DNA from: Clostridia bacterium
Lineage (GTDB): Bacteria > Bacillota > Clostridia > Oscillospirales > RGIG577
Assembly: GCA_017419325.1 (NCBI GenBank)
Contig: JAFOLN010000374.1
Location: 1-14,444 of the forward strand
Direction of reading: 5' to 3'
Length of the DNA stretch: 14,444 nucleotides
How positions within the stretch are numbered: the first letter of the stretch is position 1; each line of letters starts with the position of its first letter. Under the pieces are notes generated by a model that saw only the letters and a list, made by a program, of their open reading frames with translations, searched no databases and was not told the origin of the DNA. This document shows, piece after piece, positions 1 to 6,177 of the stretch. The position numbers and the translations under genes are program-made.

Positions 1-640
1 CGGCGTTCTTGTGCTGGCCTTTGACGCGCCCATCTACGACGGAGAAGGCAACGACGTCTACGTTTTTGAGGTGGGCGGATATGTAGAGGAGACCCGGGTG
101 GAGGTAAGCTGCGACCTTGTCACCTGGTACGATCTCGGCGTGGCCGAGGGACAGACAGCGGGTCTTGATTTTAAGGACGGAGGCGTTCCGGAGGACGCGA
201 GCATCCTTTACGTCCGTCTTACGGACACGGGAAACAATCCTGTGGGAGACTGGCCCGGCGCCGATATAGACGCGGTCTGCGGACTTAATACAAAGCCTGC
301 TGTGGAGCGGGATATCGATATTGTGTATGCAAGCACGGAAAATGAGGTCTCTCCCACGAAGCTGCCCGATACGGAGAATGATTTCTATACGGAGGTCAGA
401 GTCAAGGTAAATCCCGAAGCCTCGGACAGCGAATCCGTTTCAGTGCTTATGGCAAGCTTCACGGAGGACAACCGTTTTTTGGGCATTAAAATGGTAAAGC
501 TTACGCCGAGCGAGATGGAGAACATCTACAACGCCGGCGCGACGATACAAAACGACGGCAGCGTTGAAAAGGTGTGCATTTTTGTGCTCAACAAAAACAG
601 CTGGATACCGCTCACGGCCTTCCGTGAGATGACGAAGTAA
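1..640 (+). CDS. C-terminal part of a probable secreted/surface protein (5' end outside window)
   Basis: The frame is open from base 2 to the stop at 638-640, so the true start lies upstream. The GTG at 11 has no ribosome binding site and is not a credible start. About 212 residues are visible. The first ~95 form a beta-rich module with YVFEVGG, then YVRLTDTG and WPGADIDAV. This resembles a module I recall from bacterial extracellular and surface proteins, where a line such as DLYVFE...SYVRLTD...WPGADIDAVG recurs. The last ~110 residues look like the Ig-like C-terminal segment common in Firmicutes exported proteins (MASFTEDNRFLGI..., ending VCIFVLNKNSWIPL). The visible part is acidic and has no membrane helix or sortase motif. 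The substrate or ligand is unknown, and extracellular location is inferred. It does not appear functionally tied to pyrG, which has its own ribosome binding site 60-75 bases later. Confidence 0.7.
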   Translation, partial: GVLVLAFDAPIYDGEGNDVYVFEVGGYVEETRVEVSCDLVTWYDLGVAEGQTAGLDFKDGGVPEDASILYVRLTDTGNNPVGDWPGADIDAVCGLNTKPAVERDIDIVYASTENEVSPTKLPDTENDFYTEVRVKVNPEASDSESVSVLMASFTEDNRFLGIKMVKLTPSEMENIYNAGATIQNDGSVEKVCIFVLNKNSWIPLTAFREMTK

Positions 641-663
641 CGTCGGATTTAAAGAATAGAGAT

Positions 664-669
664 TATAAT
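664..669 (+). promoter_or_regulatory. Possible -10 element for pyrG
   Basis: TATAAT at 664-669 lies 45 bases before the pyrG start. No TTGACA-like hexamer is visible 16-18 bases upstream (the sequence there is near CGTCGG), and there is no TGn extension. No terminator separates the preceding gene from pyrG, so read-through is also possible. Confidence 0.3.
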
Positions 670-714
670 GAAAAATAAAGCGGATATTAGTATGCTCTTT
701 TGGGGGGATTTTTT

Positions 715-2280
715 ATGCCTGTAAAATATGTTTTCGTAACGGGAGGAGTCGTTTCGGGGCTCGGCAAGGGTATAACGGCCGCGTCGCTGGGACGCTTGCT
801 CAAGGCGCGCGGCTATGAGGTGAGAAATCAGAAGTTCGACCCTTATCTCAATGTTGACCCCGCGACCATGAGCCCGTATCAGCACGGCGAGGTGTTCGTA
901 ACGGACGACGGAGCCGAGGGCGACCTTGACATAGGTCATTATGAGCGTTTCATCGACGAGAATTTAAACGTCGATTCCGATATAACGACGGGCAAGATAT
1001 ATAAAAGCGTTATCTTGAAGGAACGTCACGGCGACTACGGCGGACGCACCGTTCAGGTAATACCGCACATAACGAACGAGATAAAGGAATGCGTTTACCG
1101 CGTCGCAAAGGAAACGGACGCCGACTTCGTTATAACGGAGATAGGCGGCACGGTGGGCGACATAGAGGGCCTGCCCTTCCTCGAGGCAATACGCCAGATA
1201 ATGAAGGATGTGGGACGCTCCAACTGCATGTACATACATGTGGCGCTGGTGCCCTATATTTCCGGCTCGGGCGAGCTTAAAACGAAGCCCACTCAGCACA
1301 GTGCAAAGAAGCTTTTAAGCTTAGGCATTCAGCCCGACGTCATCGTATGCCGCTGCGAAAGCGAGATGCCGAAGGACGTAAGAGAGAAGATTGCGCTCTT
1401 TTGTAACATTGAGCCCGACTGCGTAATACTGAACCCCACCGCCGACACCCTCTATGAGGTGCCGCTCCTTTTGGAGAAGGAGGGACTTGCGCAGGTCGTA
1501 TTAAAGAGACTTAACCTTCCCCCGACGAAGCCCGACCTTACGGAATGGGCCGCAATGGTGGAAAAGATAAAGACGGCGAAAAAATGCGTAAAGGTCGCCA
1601 TCGCCGGAAAGTATAACGAGCTGCACGACGCCTGCTTAAGCGTCGCCGAGGCGCTGTTCCACGGCGGCATCGCGAACGGCGTGAGCGTGGATATAGAGTG
1701 GGTGCCCTCGGAGGGACTCACCGATGAGAACGCCGCAAAGAAGTTCAGGGGCTGTCAGGGCATCGTGGTGCCGGGAGCCATTGGCGACGGCGGCATAGAG
1801 GGCAAGCTTGTGGCACTTAAATACGCAAGAGAGAACGATATTCCCATGTTCGCGCTGGGCGAGGGAATGCAGCTTGCGGTCATAGAATTTGCCCGCAATG
1901 CCGCAGGCATCCCCGACGCAAATTCGGCGGAGTTCGACCCCGATACGAAGTCGCCCCTTTATATAAAGGGAGAGGGCATGAGGCTGGGTCTTTACGCCTG
2001 CCTTCTTAAGCCGGGAACGAAGGCTCACGAGGCTTATTTCTCAAACCGCATTCAGGAGAGGCACCGCCACCTGTACGAGCTTGATTTTTCGTATAAGGAT
2101 AAGCTTGAAGCGGCGGGCATGGTGTTCTCGGGACTTGCGCCCGACGGCAAATACGCCGACATCGCGGAGCTTCCCAAAAAGCGCTGGTATGTTGCAACGC
2201 AGTTCCATCCGGAGTTCAAATCACGCCCCAACAGACCGCATCCGCTTTTTAAAAGCTTCATAAAGGTCTGCGCGGAATAA
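715..2280 (+). CDS. pyrG: CTP synthase with degenerate glutaminase active site
   Basis: This enzyme makes CTP from UTP, ATP and an ammonia donor, the last step of de novo pyrimidine nucleotide synthesis. The start is ATG 715, six bases after a GGGGGGA ribosome binding site; an in-frame TTG at 700 overlaps that site and is rejected. The product is 521 aa against a usual ~535. The N-terminal synthetase domain (about 1-270) looks complete: P-loop GGVVSGLGKG, TDDGAEGDLDIGHYERF, EIGGTVGDIEG and KTKPTQHS. The class I glutaminase domain (about 290-521) is clearly homologous and keeps the distal ATQFHPEFKSRP with its His and Glu. However, the usual GICLGMQ nucleophile motif reads ALGEGMQ (residues 380-386, Gly382 where Cys is expected). 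PGGFGxRG reads PGAIGDGG (353-360), and the segment before GMRLG is shortened. Free-ammonia use is inferred. It is convergent with pncB and ends at a strong terminator. Confidence 0.95.
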   Translation: MPVKYVFVTGGVVSGLGKGITAASLGRLLKARGYEVRNQKFDPYLNVDPATMSPYQHGEVFVTDDGAEGDLDIGHYERFIDENLNVDSDITTGKIYKSVILKERHGDYGGRTVQVIPHITNEIKECVYRVAKETDADFVITEIGGTVGDIEGLPFLEAIRQIMKDVGRSNCMYIHVALVPYISGSGELKTKPTQHSAKKLLSLGIQPDVIVCRCESEMPKDVREKIALFCNIEPDCVILNPTADTLYEVPLLLEKEGLAQVVLKRLNLPPTKPDLTEWAAMVEKIKTAKKCVKVAIAGKYNELHDACLSVAEALFHGGIANGVSVDIEWVPSEGLTDENAAKKFRGCQGIVVPGAIGDGGIEGKLVALKYARENDIPMFALGEGMQLAVIEFARNAAGIPDANSAEFDPDTKSPLYIKGEGMRLGLYACLLKPGTKAHEAYFSNRIQERHRHLYELDFSYKDKLEAAGMVFSGLAPDGKYADIAELPKKRWYVATQFHPEFKSRPNRPHPLFKSFIKVCAE

Positions 2281-2287
2281 AAAAATT

Positions 2288-2320
2288 CAGCCTGCATCGA
2301 TTGATGCAGGCTGTTTTATG
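2288..2320. terminator. Two-way rho-independent terminator between pyrG and pncB
   Basis: An 11-bp perfect stem (CAGCCTGCATC 2288-2298, GATGCAGGCTG 2303-2313) with a 4-base loop is followed by TTTTATGTTTT on the plus strand. On the minus strand the stem is followed by the complement of the A-run at 2279-2285. It therefore fits termination of both convergent genes. Confidence 0.9.
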
Positions 2321-2332
2321 TTTTGCGGTCGC

Positions 2333-3796
2333 TTAAAGCACGACCTTGTGCTTCGCTATGAGCGCGTCCTTTATGTCCCAGAGCTTCTTTGAAAGGTCAA
2401 CGTAATAATTGTGGGGGTTCTCGAAGCGCTTGACCTCGTCCCACAGCTTGTCCACCTCGGTCTCGCACCGCTTCTGTATCTCTGTTAAGGAAGGCTTTTT
2501 GTAGACGAGCCTGCCCTTGTCGTAGATCTGCGTAAGAAGCTCAACGGCGTAGAAGTTGTCGATGGTCTTTCGCTTCCACGTTACGTCGGGGTCGAAAAGC
2601 TCATAGGGCTTTGTGTCGTCTATCACCTCGTCGTGGAGCGTTACAACGTCGGCGATGGCCTTGTCGGTCTCACGCTCAAAAAGGCGGTAGAGCTTCTTGA
2701 AATGGGGCGTCGTAATCTTCGACACATTCTCCGATATCTTTATCTTCGGTATGATATTGCCGTCGTCGTCCTCCGCCGCAACCAGCTTGTATACGCAGCC
2801 GAAAACGGGGTCGCTCTTCGACGTGATAAGGCGCTCGCCAACGCCGAAGGAGTCAATCTGCGCGCCCTGAAGGAGCATGTCGCGGATAACGTATTCGTCA
2901 AGCGAATTGGAGGCAACTATCTTGCAGTCGGGGAACCCGGCCTCGTCCAGCATGCGGCGGGCGCGGCGCGAAAGATACGTTATGTCGCCGGAGTCGAGGC
3001 GAACAGCCACGGGGCGGTTGCCGGAGGGGACAATAACCTCATTGAAAACCTTTATGGCGTTCGGTATGCCGGATTTAAGCACATTGTAAGTATCGACAAG
3101 CAGCACGCAGCTTGACGGATAAATCTTTGCGTATTCGTAGAACGCCTCGTATTCCGAGTCGAAAAGCTGCACCCAGGAGTGGGCCATGGTGCCGGACGCG
3201 GGCACGCCGTAGTCGCGGTCGACTATCGTGTTGGAGCTGGAGGAGGCGCCGCCTATGAAGGCCGCGCGGGTGCCGTAGTTCGCGGCGTCGGTGCCCTGGG
3301 CGCGGCGCGCGCCGAATTCCATAACGGAGCGTCCCTGCGCCGCGCGAACGATGCGGTTCGCCTTCGTGGCGATAAGGGACTGATGGTTCAATGTAAGAAG
3401 TATCATCGTTTCAAGAAGCTGAGCCTCTATCACGTTGCCGCGGACGGTTAGTATGGGCTCGCCGGGGAATATGGGCGTGCCCTCGGGAACGGCCCACACG
3501 TCGCAGGAGAACTTGAAGTTTTCAAGGAACTTTAAAAACTCCTCGTCGAACATCTTCTTGCCGCGCAGATATTCGATGTCTTCCTTTGTGAACTTCAGGT
3601 TGTTTATATACTCAATGACCTGTTCAAGCCCGGCCATAATGGAAAAGCCGCCGTTGTCGGGGTTCTTTCTGAAAAAAACGTCGAAATATGCGGTCTTGTT
3701 TCGCATTTTTCCCTTGAAAAAGCCGTTGCTCATGGTAAACTCGTAAAAGTCGCTGAGCATGGACATATTAAGTCTTAGTCCGTTTGATTTTGACAT
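2333..3796 (-). CDS. pncB: Nicotinate phosphoribosyltransferase
   Basis: It converts nicotinate, PRPP and ATP to nicotinate mononucleotide, the entry step of the Preiss-Handler NAD salvage route in the cytoplasm. The product is 487 aa, close to the usual length of the Firmicutes/human-type family. Visible motifs in order are LSDFYEFTMSNGFF (N-terminal substrate region), YGTRAAFIGGASSSSN, GVPASGTMAHSWVQLF (containing the conserved His of this family), VDTYNVLKSGIPNA, VRLDSGDITYLSRRAR, IVASNSLDEYVI and IDSFGVGERLITS. The chosen start is the ATG at 3796, preceded by GAGGTG with six bases of spacing. A GTG three codons upstream falls inside that ribosome binding site. It is transcribed alone, divergently from the infC operon and convergently to pyrG. 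A palindrome at 3825-3851 overlaps its likely promoter. No truncation or frameshift is seen. Confidence 0.95.
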   Translation of the reverse strand: MSKSNGLRLNMSMLSDFYEFTMSNGFFKGKMRNKTAYFDVFFRKNPDNGGFSIMAGLEQVIEYINNLKFTKEDIEYLRGKKMFDEEFLKFLENFKFSCDVWAVPEGTPIFPGEPILTVRGNVIEAQLLETMILLTLNHQSLIATKANRIVRAAQGRSVMEFGARRAQGTDAANYGTRAAFIGGASSSSNTIVDRDYGVPASGTMAHSWVQLFDSEYEAFYEYAKIYPSSCVLLVDTYNVLKSGIPNAIKVFNEVIVPSGNRPVAVRLDSGDITYLSRRARRMLDEAGFPDCKIVASNSLDEYVIRDMLLQGAQIDSFGVGERLITSKSDPVFGCVYKLVAAEDDDGNIIPKIKISENVSKITTPHFKKLYRLFERETDKAIADVVTLHDEVIDDTKPYELFDPDVTWKRKTIDNFYAVELLTQIYDKGRLVYKKPSLTEIQKRCETEVDKLWDEVKRFENPHNYYVDLSKKLWDIKDALIAKHKVVL

Positions 3797-3824
3797 AGAA
3801 AACACCTCTTTGGGTTATATTAAA

Positions 3825-3851
3825 TTACAGTATACCACGTTTTTACTGTAA
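3825..3851. promoter_or_regulatory. Palindrome over pncB promoter, candidate operator
   Basis: TTACAGTA (3825-3832) and TACTGTAA (3844-3851) form a perfect 8-bp inverted repeat with an 11-base spacer. It overlaps the -10 and touches the -35 of the candidate pncB promoter. The 19-base centre-to-centre spacing is roughly two helical turns, as expected for a dimeric repressor. A nicotinate- or NAD-responsive repressor (for example NiaR-like) is a guess from the target gene only; I did not recognise a known site consensus. Confidence 0.45.
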
Positions 3852-3856
3852 ATCAA
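3829..3856 (-). promoter_or_regulatory. Candidate pncB promoter
   Basis: On the minus strand a -35-like TTGATT (3856-3851) and a -10-like TATACT (3834-3829) are separated by 16 bases. They sit about 33 bases upstream of the pncB start. This is a moderate match to sigma-A consensus, and it coincides with the inverted repeat 3825-3851. Confidence 0.45.
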
Positions 3857-3914
3857 ACAACAAAAGCGAAAATATTCAGAAAAAACAAATCATTATAAGA
3901 AGCCAAAAAAACGC

Positions 3915-3943
3915 TTGACATTGAAAAAGCGCTGTGATATTAT
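3915..3943 (+). promoter_or_regulatory. Strong sigma-A promoter of the infC operon
   Basis: TTGACA (3915-3920), a 17-base spacer and TATTAT (3938-3943), with a TGA extension just before the -10 (3935-3937). Transcription would start near 3950, giving a leader of about 140 bases before infC. Confidence 0.85.
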
Positions 3944-3949
3944 AAATCG

Positions 3950-4091
3950 GAACAAAGAAGGCGGTGCGCCCGTCTCACCTTGGCGATTACGTTGCCGGGT
4001 CAATAAAGCTGCGAAAAAACTGTTGTTTTTTGTATGTTGACGGGTGCGTTTTCGCGCCCGTTTTTGTTTAATATCTTAGGAGAGGTGTTTA
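3950..4091 (+). promoter_or_regulatory. infC-rpmI-rplT leader, L20-type attenuator
   Basis: This structured leader lies between the promoter and infC. It contains a terminator hairpin at 4041-4060. GCGCCCGTC at 3966-3974 can pair with GACGGGTGC at 4039-4047, which includes the left arm of that terminator, so the two structures exclude each other. In Bacillus the same operon is autoregulated by ribosomal protein L20 through leader termination (the L20 leader family). By position and architecture I infer the same here, although I did not check the sequence against the family model. Confidence 0.65.
4041..4069 (+). terminator. Attenuator terminator in infC leader
   Basis: Stem CGGGTGCG (4041-4048) and CGCGCCCG (4053-4060), 8 bp with one G-U pair and a TTTT loop, followed by TTTTTGTTT (4061-4069). 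It lies only about 20 bases before infC, so it is probably conditional rather than a full stop. Confidence 0.8.
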
Positions 4092-4604
4092 ATTATTAGC
4101 TTCAAGGATTTGATGATCAACGATGAGATAACCGATAAGGAGATACGTCTTATCGATGCTGACGGAAGTCAGCTGGGCATAATGGATATCAAAAAGGCCA
4201 TGGACATCGCTGAAGAAAAAAATCTTGACCTTGTAAAAATCGCTCCGCAGGCGAATCCGCCTGTGTGCCGTATAATGGACTACGGCAAGTATCGCTTTGA
4301 GCTGTCCAAGAAGGAAAAGGAGCAGCGCAAGAATCAGAAGGTGACGGAAGTAAAGGAAATTCGTCTGTCGCTTATGATCGATGTGCATGACTTTAACACG
4401 AAGGTAAAGCACGCGCTCAAGTTTATCCAGAACGGCGATAAGGTCAAGGTGTCCGTGAGATTCCGCGGACGCGAGATGCAGCATCAGAGCCAGGGAGTGG
4501 AGCTCCTTAACCGCTTCGCGGAGGCTATGAGCGAGGTCGCTTCAGTCGATAAAAAGCCCAAGCTGGAAGGGCGCAGTATGGTCATGTTTTTGACGGCTAA
4601 ATAA
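4092..4604 (+). CDS. infC: Translation initiation factor IF-3 (AUU start)
   Basis: IF-3 binds the 30S subunit, prevents premature joining of 50S and checks start-codon/initiator-tRNA pairing. From ATT 4092 the product is 170 aa. It begins MISFKDLMINDEI, matching the Firmicutes family pattern MIS-KD-IINE-I. The N-terminal domain (about 1-80) has IRLIDADGSQLG and the linker-proximal PPVCRIMDYGKYRFE. The C-terminal domain has VKEIRLS, HDFNTKVKHALKFI and GDKVKVSVRFRGREMQH. A strong AGGAGAGG (4078-4085) lies six bases before the ATT. A TTG at 4110 and ATG at 4113 are in frame, but they lack a ribosome binding site and would cut off the conserved N-terminus. AUU initiation is known for infC in other bacteria, where IF-3 discriminates against it and limits its own synthesis. 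It is first in the operon with rpmI and rplT. Confidence 0.95.
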   Translation: MISFKDLMINDEITDKEIRLIDADGSQLGIMDIKKAMDIAEEKNLDLVKIAPQANPPVCRIMDYGKYRFELSKKEKEQRKNQKVTEVKEIRLSLMIDVHDFNTKVKHALKFIQNGDKVKVSVRFRGREMQHQSQGVELLNRFAEAMSEVASVDKKPKLEGRSMVMFLTAK

Positions 4605-4641
4605 TTTTTCATAAAACAATATTTGCGGAGGGACATAGAGA

Positions 4642-4839
4642 ATGGCTAAAATAAAGACGCACAGCGGTGCAAAAAAGAGATTTTCCCTTACTAAGGGCGG
4701 AAAAGTAAAGCGTTCGCAGGCATATAGAAGACATATTCTTACGAAGAAGTCTACCAAGAGAAAGAGAGCTTTGAGAAAGGGCATTTACGCATCCGACGCC
4801 AATGCACCCATCATCAAGAAGCTTATCCCCTATGCGTAA
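4642..4839 (+). CDS. rpmI: 50S ribosomal protein L35
   Basis: A small, very basic 65-aa protein of the large ribosomal subunit. Characteristic features are the start MAKIKTHSGAKKRF, the GGKVKRSQAYRRHIL segment, the TKKSTKRKRALRKG run and the KKLIPYA end, all at normal family length. ATG 4642 follows GGAGGG (4627-4632) by nine bases. It sits 37 bases after infC and 59 bases before rplT, the standard order of this operon. A weak hairpin with a T-run overlaps its stop codon (4816-4848) and might reduce read-through into rplT. Confidence 0.97.
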   Translation: MAKIKTHSGAKKRFSLTKGGKVKRSQAYRRHILTKKSTKRKRALRKGIYASDANAPIIKKLIPYA

Positions 4840-4848
4840 GCTTTTTTT
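4816..4848 (+). terminator. Weak terminator-like hairpin at rpmI stop
   Basis: AAGAAGCTTA (4816-4825) can pair with TAAGCTTTTT (4837-4846), ten pairs including one G-U, with an 11-base loop. The T-run 4842-4848 is partly inside the stem. The stem is A/T-rich, so strong termination is unlikely; partial termination or mRNA processing is possible. Confidence 0.3.
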
Positions 4849-4898
4849 GGGAAGACAAACAAACGAAATTTCGATAGTTCAGTAAGGAGATATAAAAA

Positions 4899-5252
4899 AT
4901 GGCAAGAGTAAAGGGTGGCTTAAGCACCAAGAAGAGAAGAAAGAGAGTTTTAAAGCTTGCGAAGGGTTACAGAGGAGCGAAAAGCAAGCTCTACCGCACC
5001 GCCAATGAAGCGGTAATGAAGTCGCTTACTTACGCGTATATCGGCAGAAAGCAGAAGAAGAGAGATTTCAGACGCCTGTGGATAACGAGAATTTCGGCAG
5101 CCTGCAAGATGAACGACATAAATTATTCGAGATTTATGAACGGCTTAAAGAAGGCCGGCATCGACATAAACAGAAAGATGCTTTCCGAGATCGCCATCTC
5201 CGACGCGGCGGCATTCACCTCGCTCGTTGAAAAGGCAAAGGCGGCTCTTTAA
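4899..5252 (+). CDS. rplT: 50S ribosomal protein L20
   Basis: L20 binds 23S rRNA early in large-subunit assembly. In low-GC Gram-positive bacteria it also represses its own operon through the leader RNA. The product is 117 aa, the usual length. Diagnostic stretches are MARVKGGLSTKKRRKRVLKL, AKGYRGAKSKLYRTA, RKQKKRDFRRLWITRI, NYSRFMNGLKKAGI and NRKMLSEIAI. ATG 4899 follows AAGGAGA (4884-4890) by eight bases. It is the last gene of the infC operon, with a strong terminator directly after. The candidate L20-responsive leader is at 3950-4091. Confidence 0.97.
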   Translation: MARVKGGLSTKKRRKRVLKLAKGYRGAKSKLYRTANEAVMKSLTYAYIGRKQKKRDFRRLWITRISAACKMNDINYSRFMNGLKKAGIDINRKMLSEIAISDAAAFTSLVEKAKAAL

Positions 5253-5267
5253 TTTAAAGACCAACAT

Positions 5268-5303
5268 AAAACGTCCGTTTTTATATGAAGCGGACGTTTT
5301 TTT
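5268..5303 (+). terminator. Rho-independent terminator of infC-rpmI-rplT
   Basis: A 10-bp perfect stem (AAAACGTCCG 5268-5277, CGGACGTTTT 5291-5300) with a 13-base loop ends in a run of seven T (5297-5303). Confidence 0.9.
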
Positions 5304-5320
5304 ATGAATTTCAAATGCGT

Positions 5321-5345
5321 CTTGCAAAAACATATTATTTGCAAG
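5321..5345. promoter_or_regulatory. Perfect palindrome between -35 and -10, candidate operator
   Basis: CTTGCAAA (5321-5328) and TTTGCAAG (5338-5345) are exact reverse complements with a 9-base A/T spacer. Together they cover the -35 and fill the spacer up to the -10. A protein bound here would block RNA polymerase, or could remodel the spacer. The binding protein is unknown. Confidence 0.5.
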
Positions 5346-5351
5346 TATAAT
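5322..5351 (+). promoter_or_regulatory. Promoter of rRNA methyltransferase-dprA
   Basis: TTGCAA (5322-5327), an 18-base spacer and a perfect TATAAT (5346-5351), 26 bases before the methyltransferase start and just after the preceding terminator. Confidence 0.7.
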
Positions 5352-5376
5352 CAAAGAAAAAAACGGAGCGCGGCGT

Positions 5377-6159
5377 ATGGAAATTATAACGAGCAGAAAA
5401 AATCCGTATATAAAAGAGCTGGCCGCCGTAAAGCGGGCGGGAAAGCAAAGCCCCGTCTGCCTTATAGAGGGCATAAAGCTTATATCCGAGGCCCAAAGAA
5501 GCGGCGTGAGCATTAAAACGGTGCTAATCTCCGAAACATACAAAGGGGAGACGCCGCGTATGCCGGGGGACGGCGTTCGCGTGATTACGGTAAGCGACCC
5601 CGTCATAGCCCTTCTTTCGTATACTGACGCGCCCCAGGGCATAATGGCGCTTATAGAGAAAAAAGATTTCGGCGGCATAGAGGCGGCAGGCGGCGAGGGC
5701 GTATATATTCTTCTTGACTCCGTTTCCGACCCGGGCAATGTGGGCACGATAATACGCACGGCGGAGGCCTTCGGCGTGCGGGCGGTGGTAATGTGCGCCT
5801 CCTGCGCCGATGTGTATAACGACAAGACGCTTCGCGCCACCATGGGCAGCGCCTTCAGGCAGCCCATATTTTATGAGCCCGACGCGGCGGCCGCCGTAAG
5901 GAAGCTTCGCGCTGCGGGCGCGCGTGTTTACGCCGCCGCGCTTGACGCTGACGCAATAAGGCTCGGAGAATTTGATGTGCCGCCCCTTTGCGCCTTCGTT
6001 ATAGGAAACGAGGCGCGGGGCGTGTCGAAAGAAGCCTTAAAAGAATGTGACGGCACGGTAATCATCCCCATGAGCGGGGAGACGGAGTCGCTTAACGCCG
6101 CCGTTTCGGCGGGCGTTATAATGTGGGAGACGGCCGGACGGCCGCACCGCGAAAAGTAA
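5377..6159 (+). CDS. TrmH/SpoU-family RNA 2'-O-methyltransferase
   Basis: It probably transfers methyl from S-adenosylmethionine to a ribose 2'-O in rRNA (less likely tRNA); the exact site cannot be read from sequence. The product is 260 aa with an N-terminal substrate-binding domain (about 1-95, starting MEIITSRKNPYIKELAAVKR and containing CLIEGIKLI). A knotted SPOUT domain follows with all three motifs: DPGNVGTIIRTAEAFG (118-133), FVIGNEARGVS (207-217) and IPMSGETESLNAAVSAGV (230-247). These supply the catalytic Asn/Arg and the cofactor pocket. ATG 5377 follows GGAG (5365-5368) by eight bases. It resembles the RlmB/YsgA group often found near the infC or pheS genes in Firmicutes. It has its own promoter, with a palindrome in it, and is probably co-transcribed with dprA 18 bases downstream. 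Confidence 0.9.
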   Translation: MEIITSRKNPYIKELAAVKRAGKQSPVCLIEGIKLISEAQRSGVSIKTVLISETYKGETPRMPGDGVRVITVSDPVIALLSYTDAPQGIMALIEKKDFGGIEAAGGEGVYILLDSVSDPGNVGTIIRTAEAFGVRAVVMCASCADVYNDKTLRATMGSAFRQPIFYEPDAAAAVRKLRAAGARVYAAALDADAIRLGEFDVPPLCAFVIGNEARGVSKEALKECDGTVIIPMSGETESLNAAVSAGVIMWETAGRPHREK

Positions 6160-6177
6160 AAAAGGAGTGTGTGGGTT

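Noticed and set aside
700..714. In-frame TTG start for pyrG at 700
   Set aside because: It overlaps the GGGGGGA ribosome binding site; ATG 715 gives the standard MPVKYVFVTGG N-terminus.
641..714. CTP-sensing attenuation or G-slippage leader for pyrG as in Bacillus
   Set aside because: The G-run at 702-707 is at the ribosome binding site, and there is no leader terminator nor a convincing promoter placing the transcript start on it.
649..939. Minus-strand open frame over the start of pyrG
   Set aside because: It is a shadow of a strongly conserved gene, with no ribosome binding site or family resemblance.
4014..4031. AAAAAAC/GTTTTTT hairpin in the infC leader as a second terminator
   Set aside because: The stem is nearly all A-T and would be unstable; the T-run is within the stem.
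5145..5867. Minus-strand 240-codon frame over rplT end and the methyltransferase
   Set aside because: It crosses a terminator, a promoter and two conserved genes; a GC-driven shadow.
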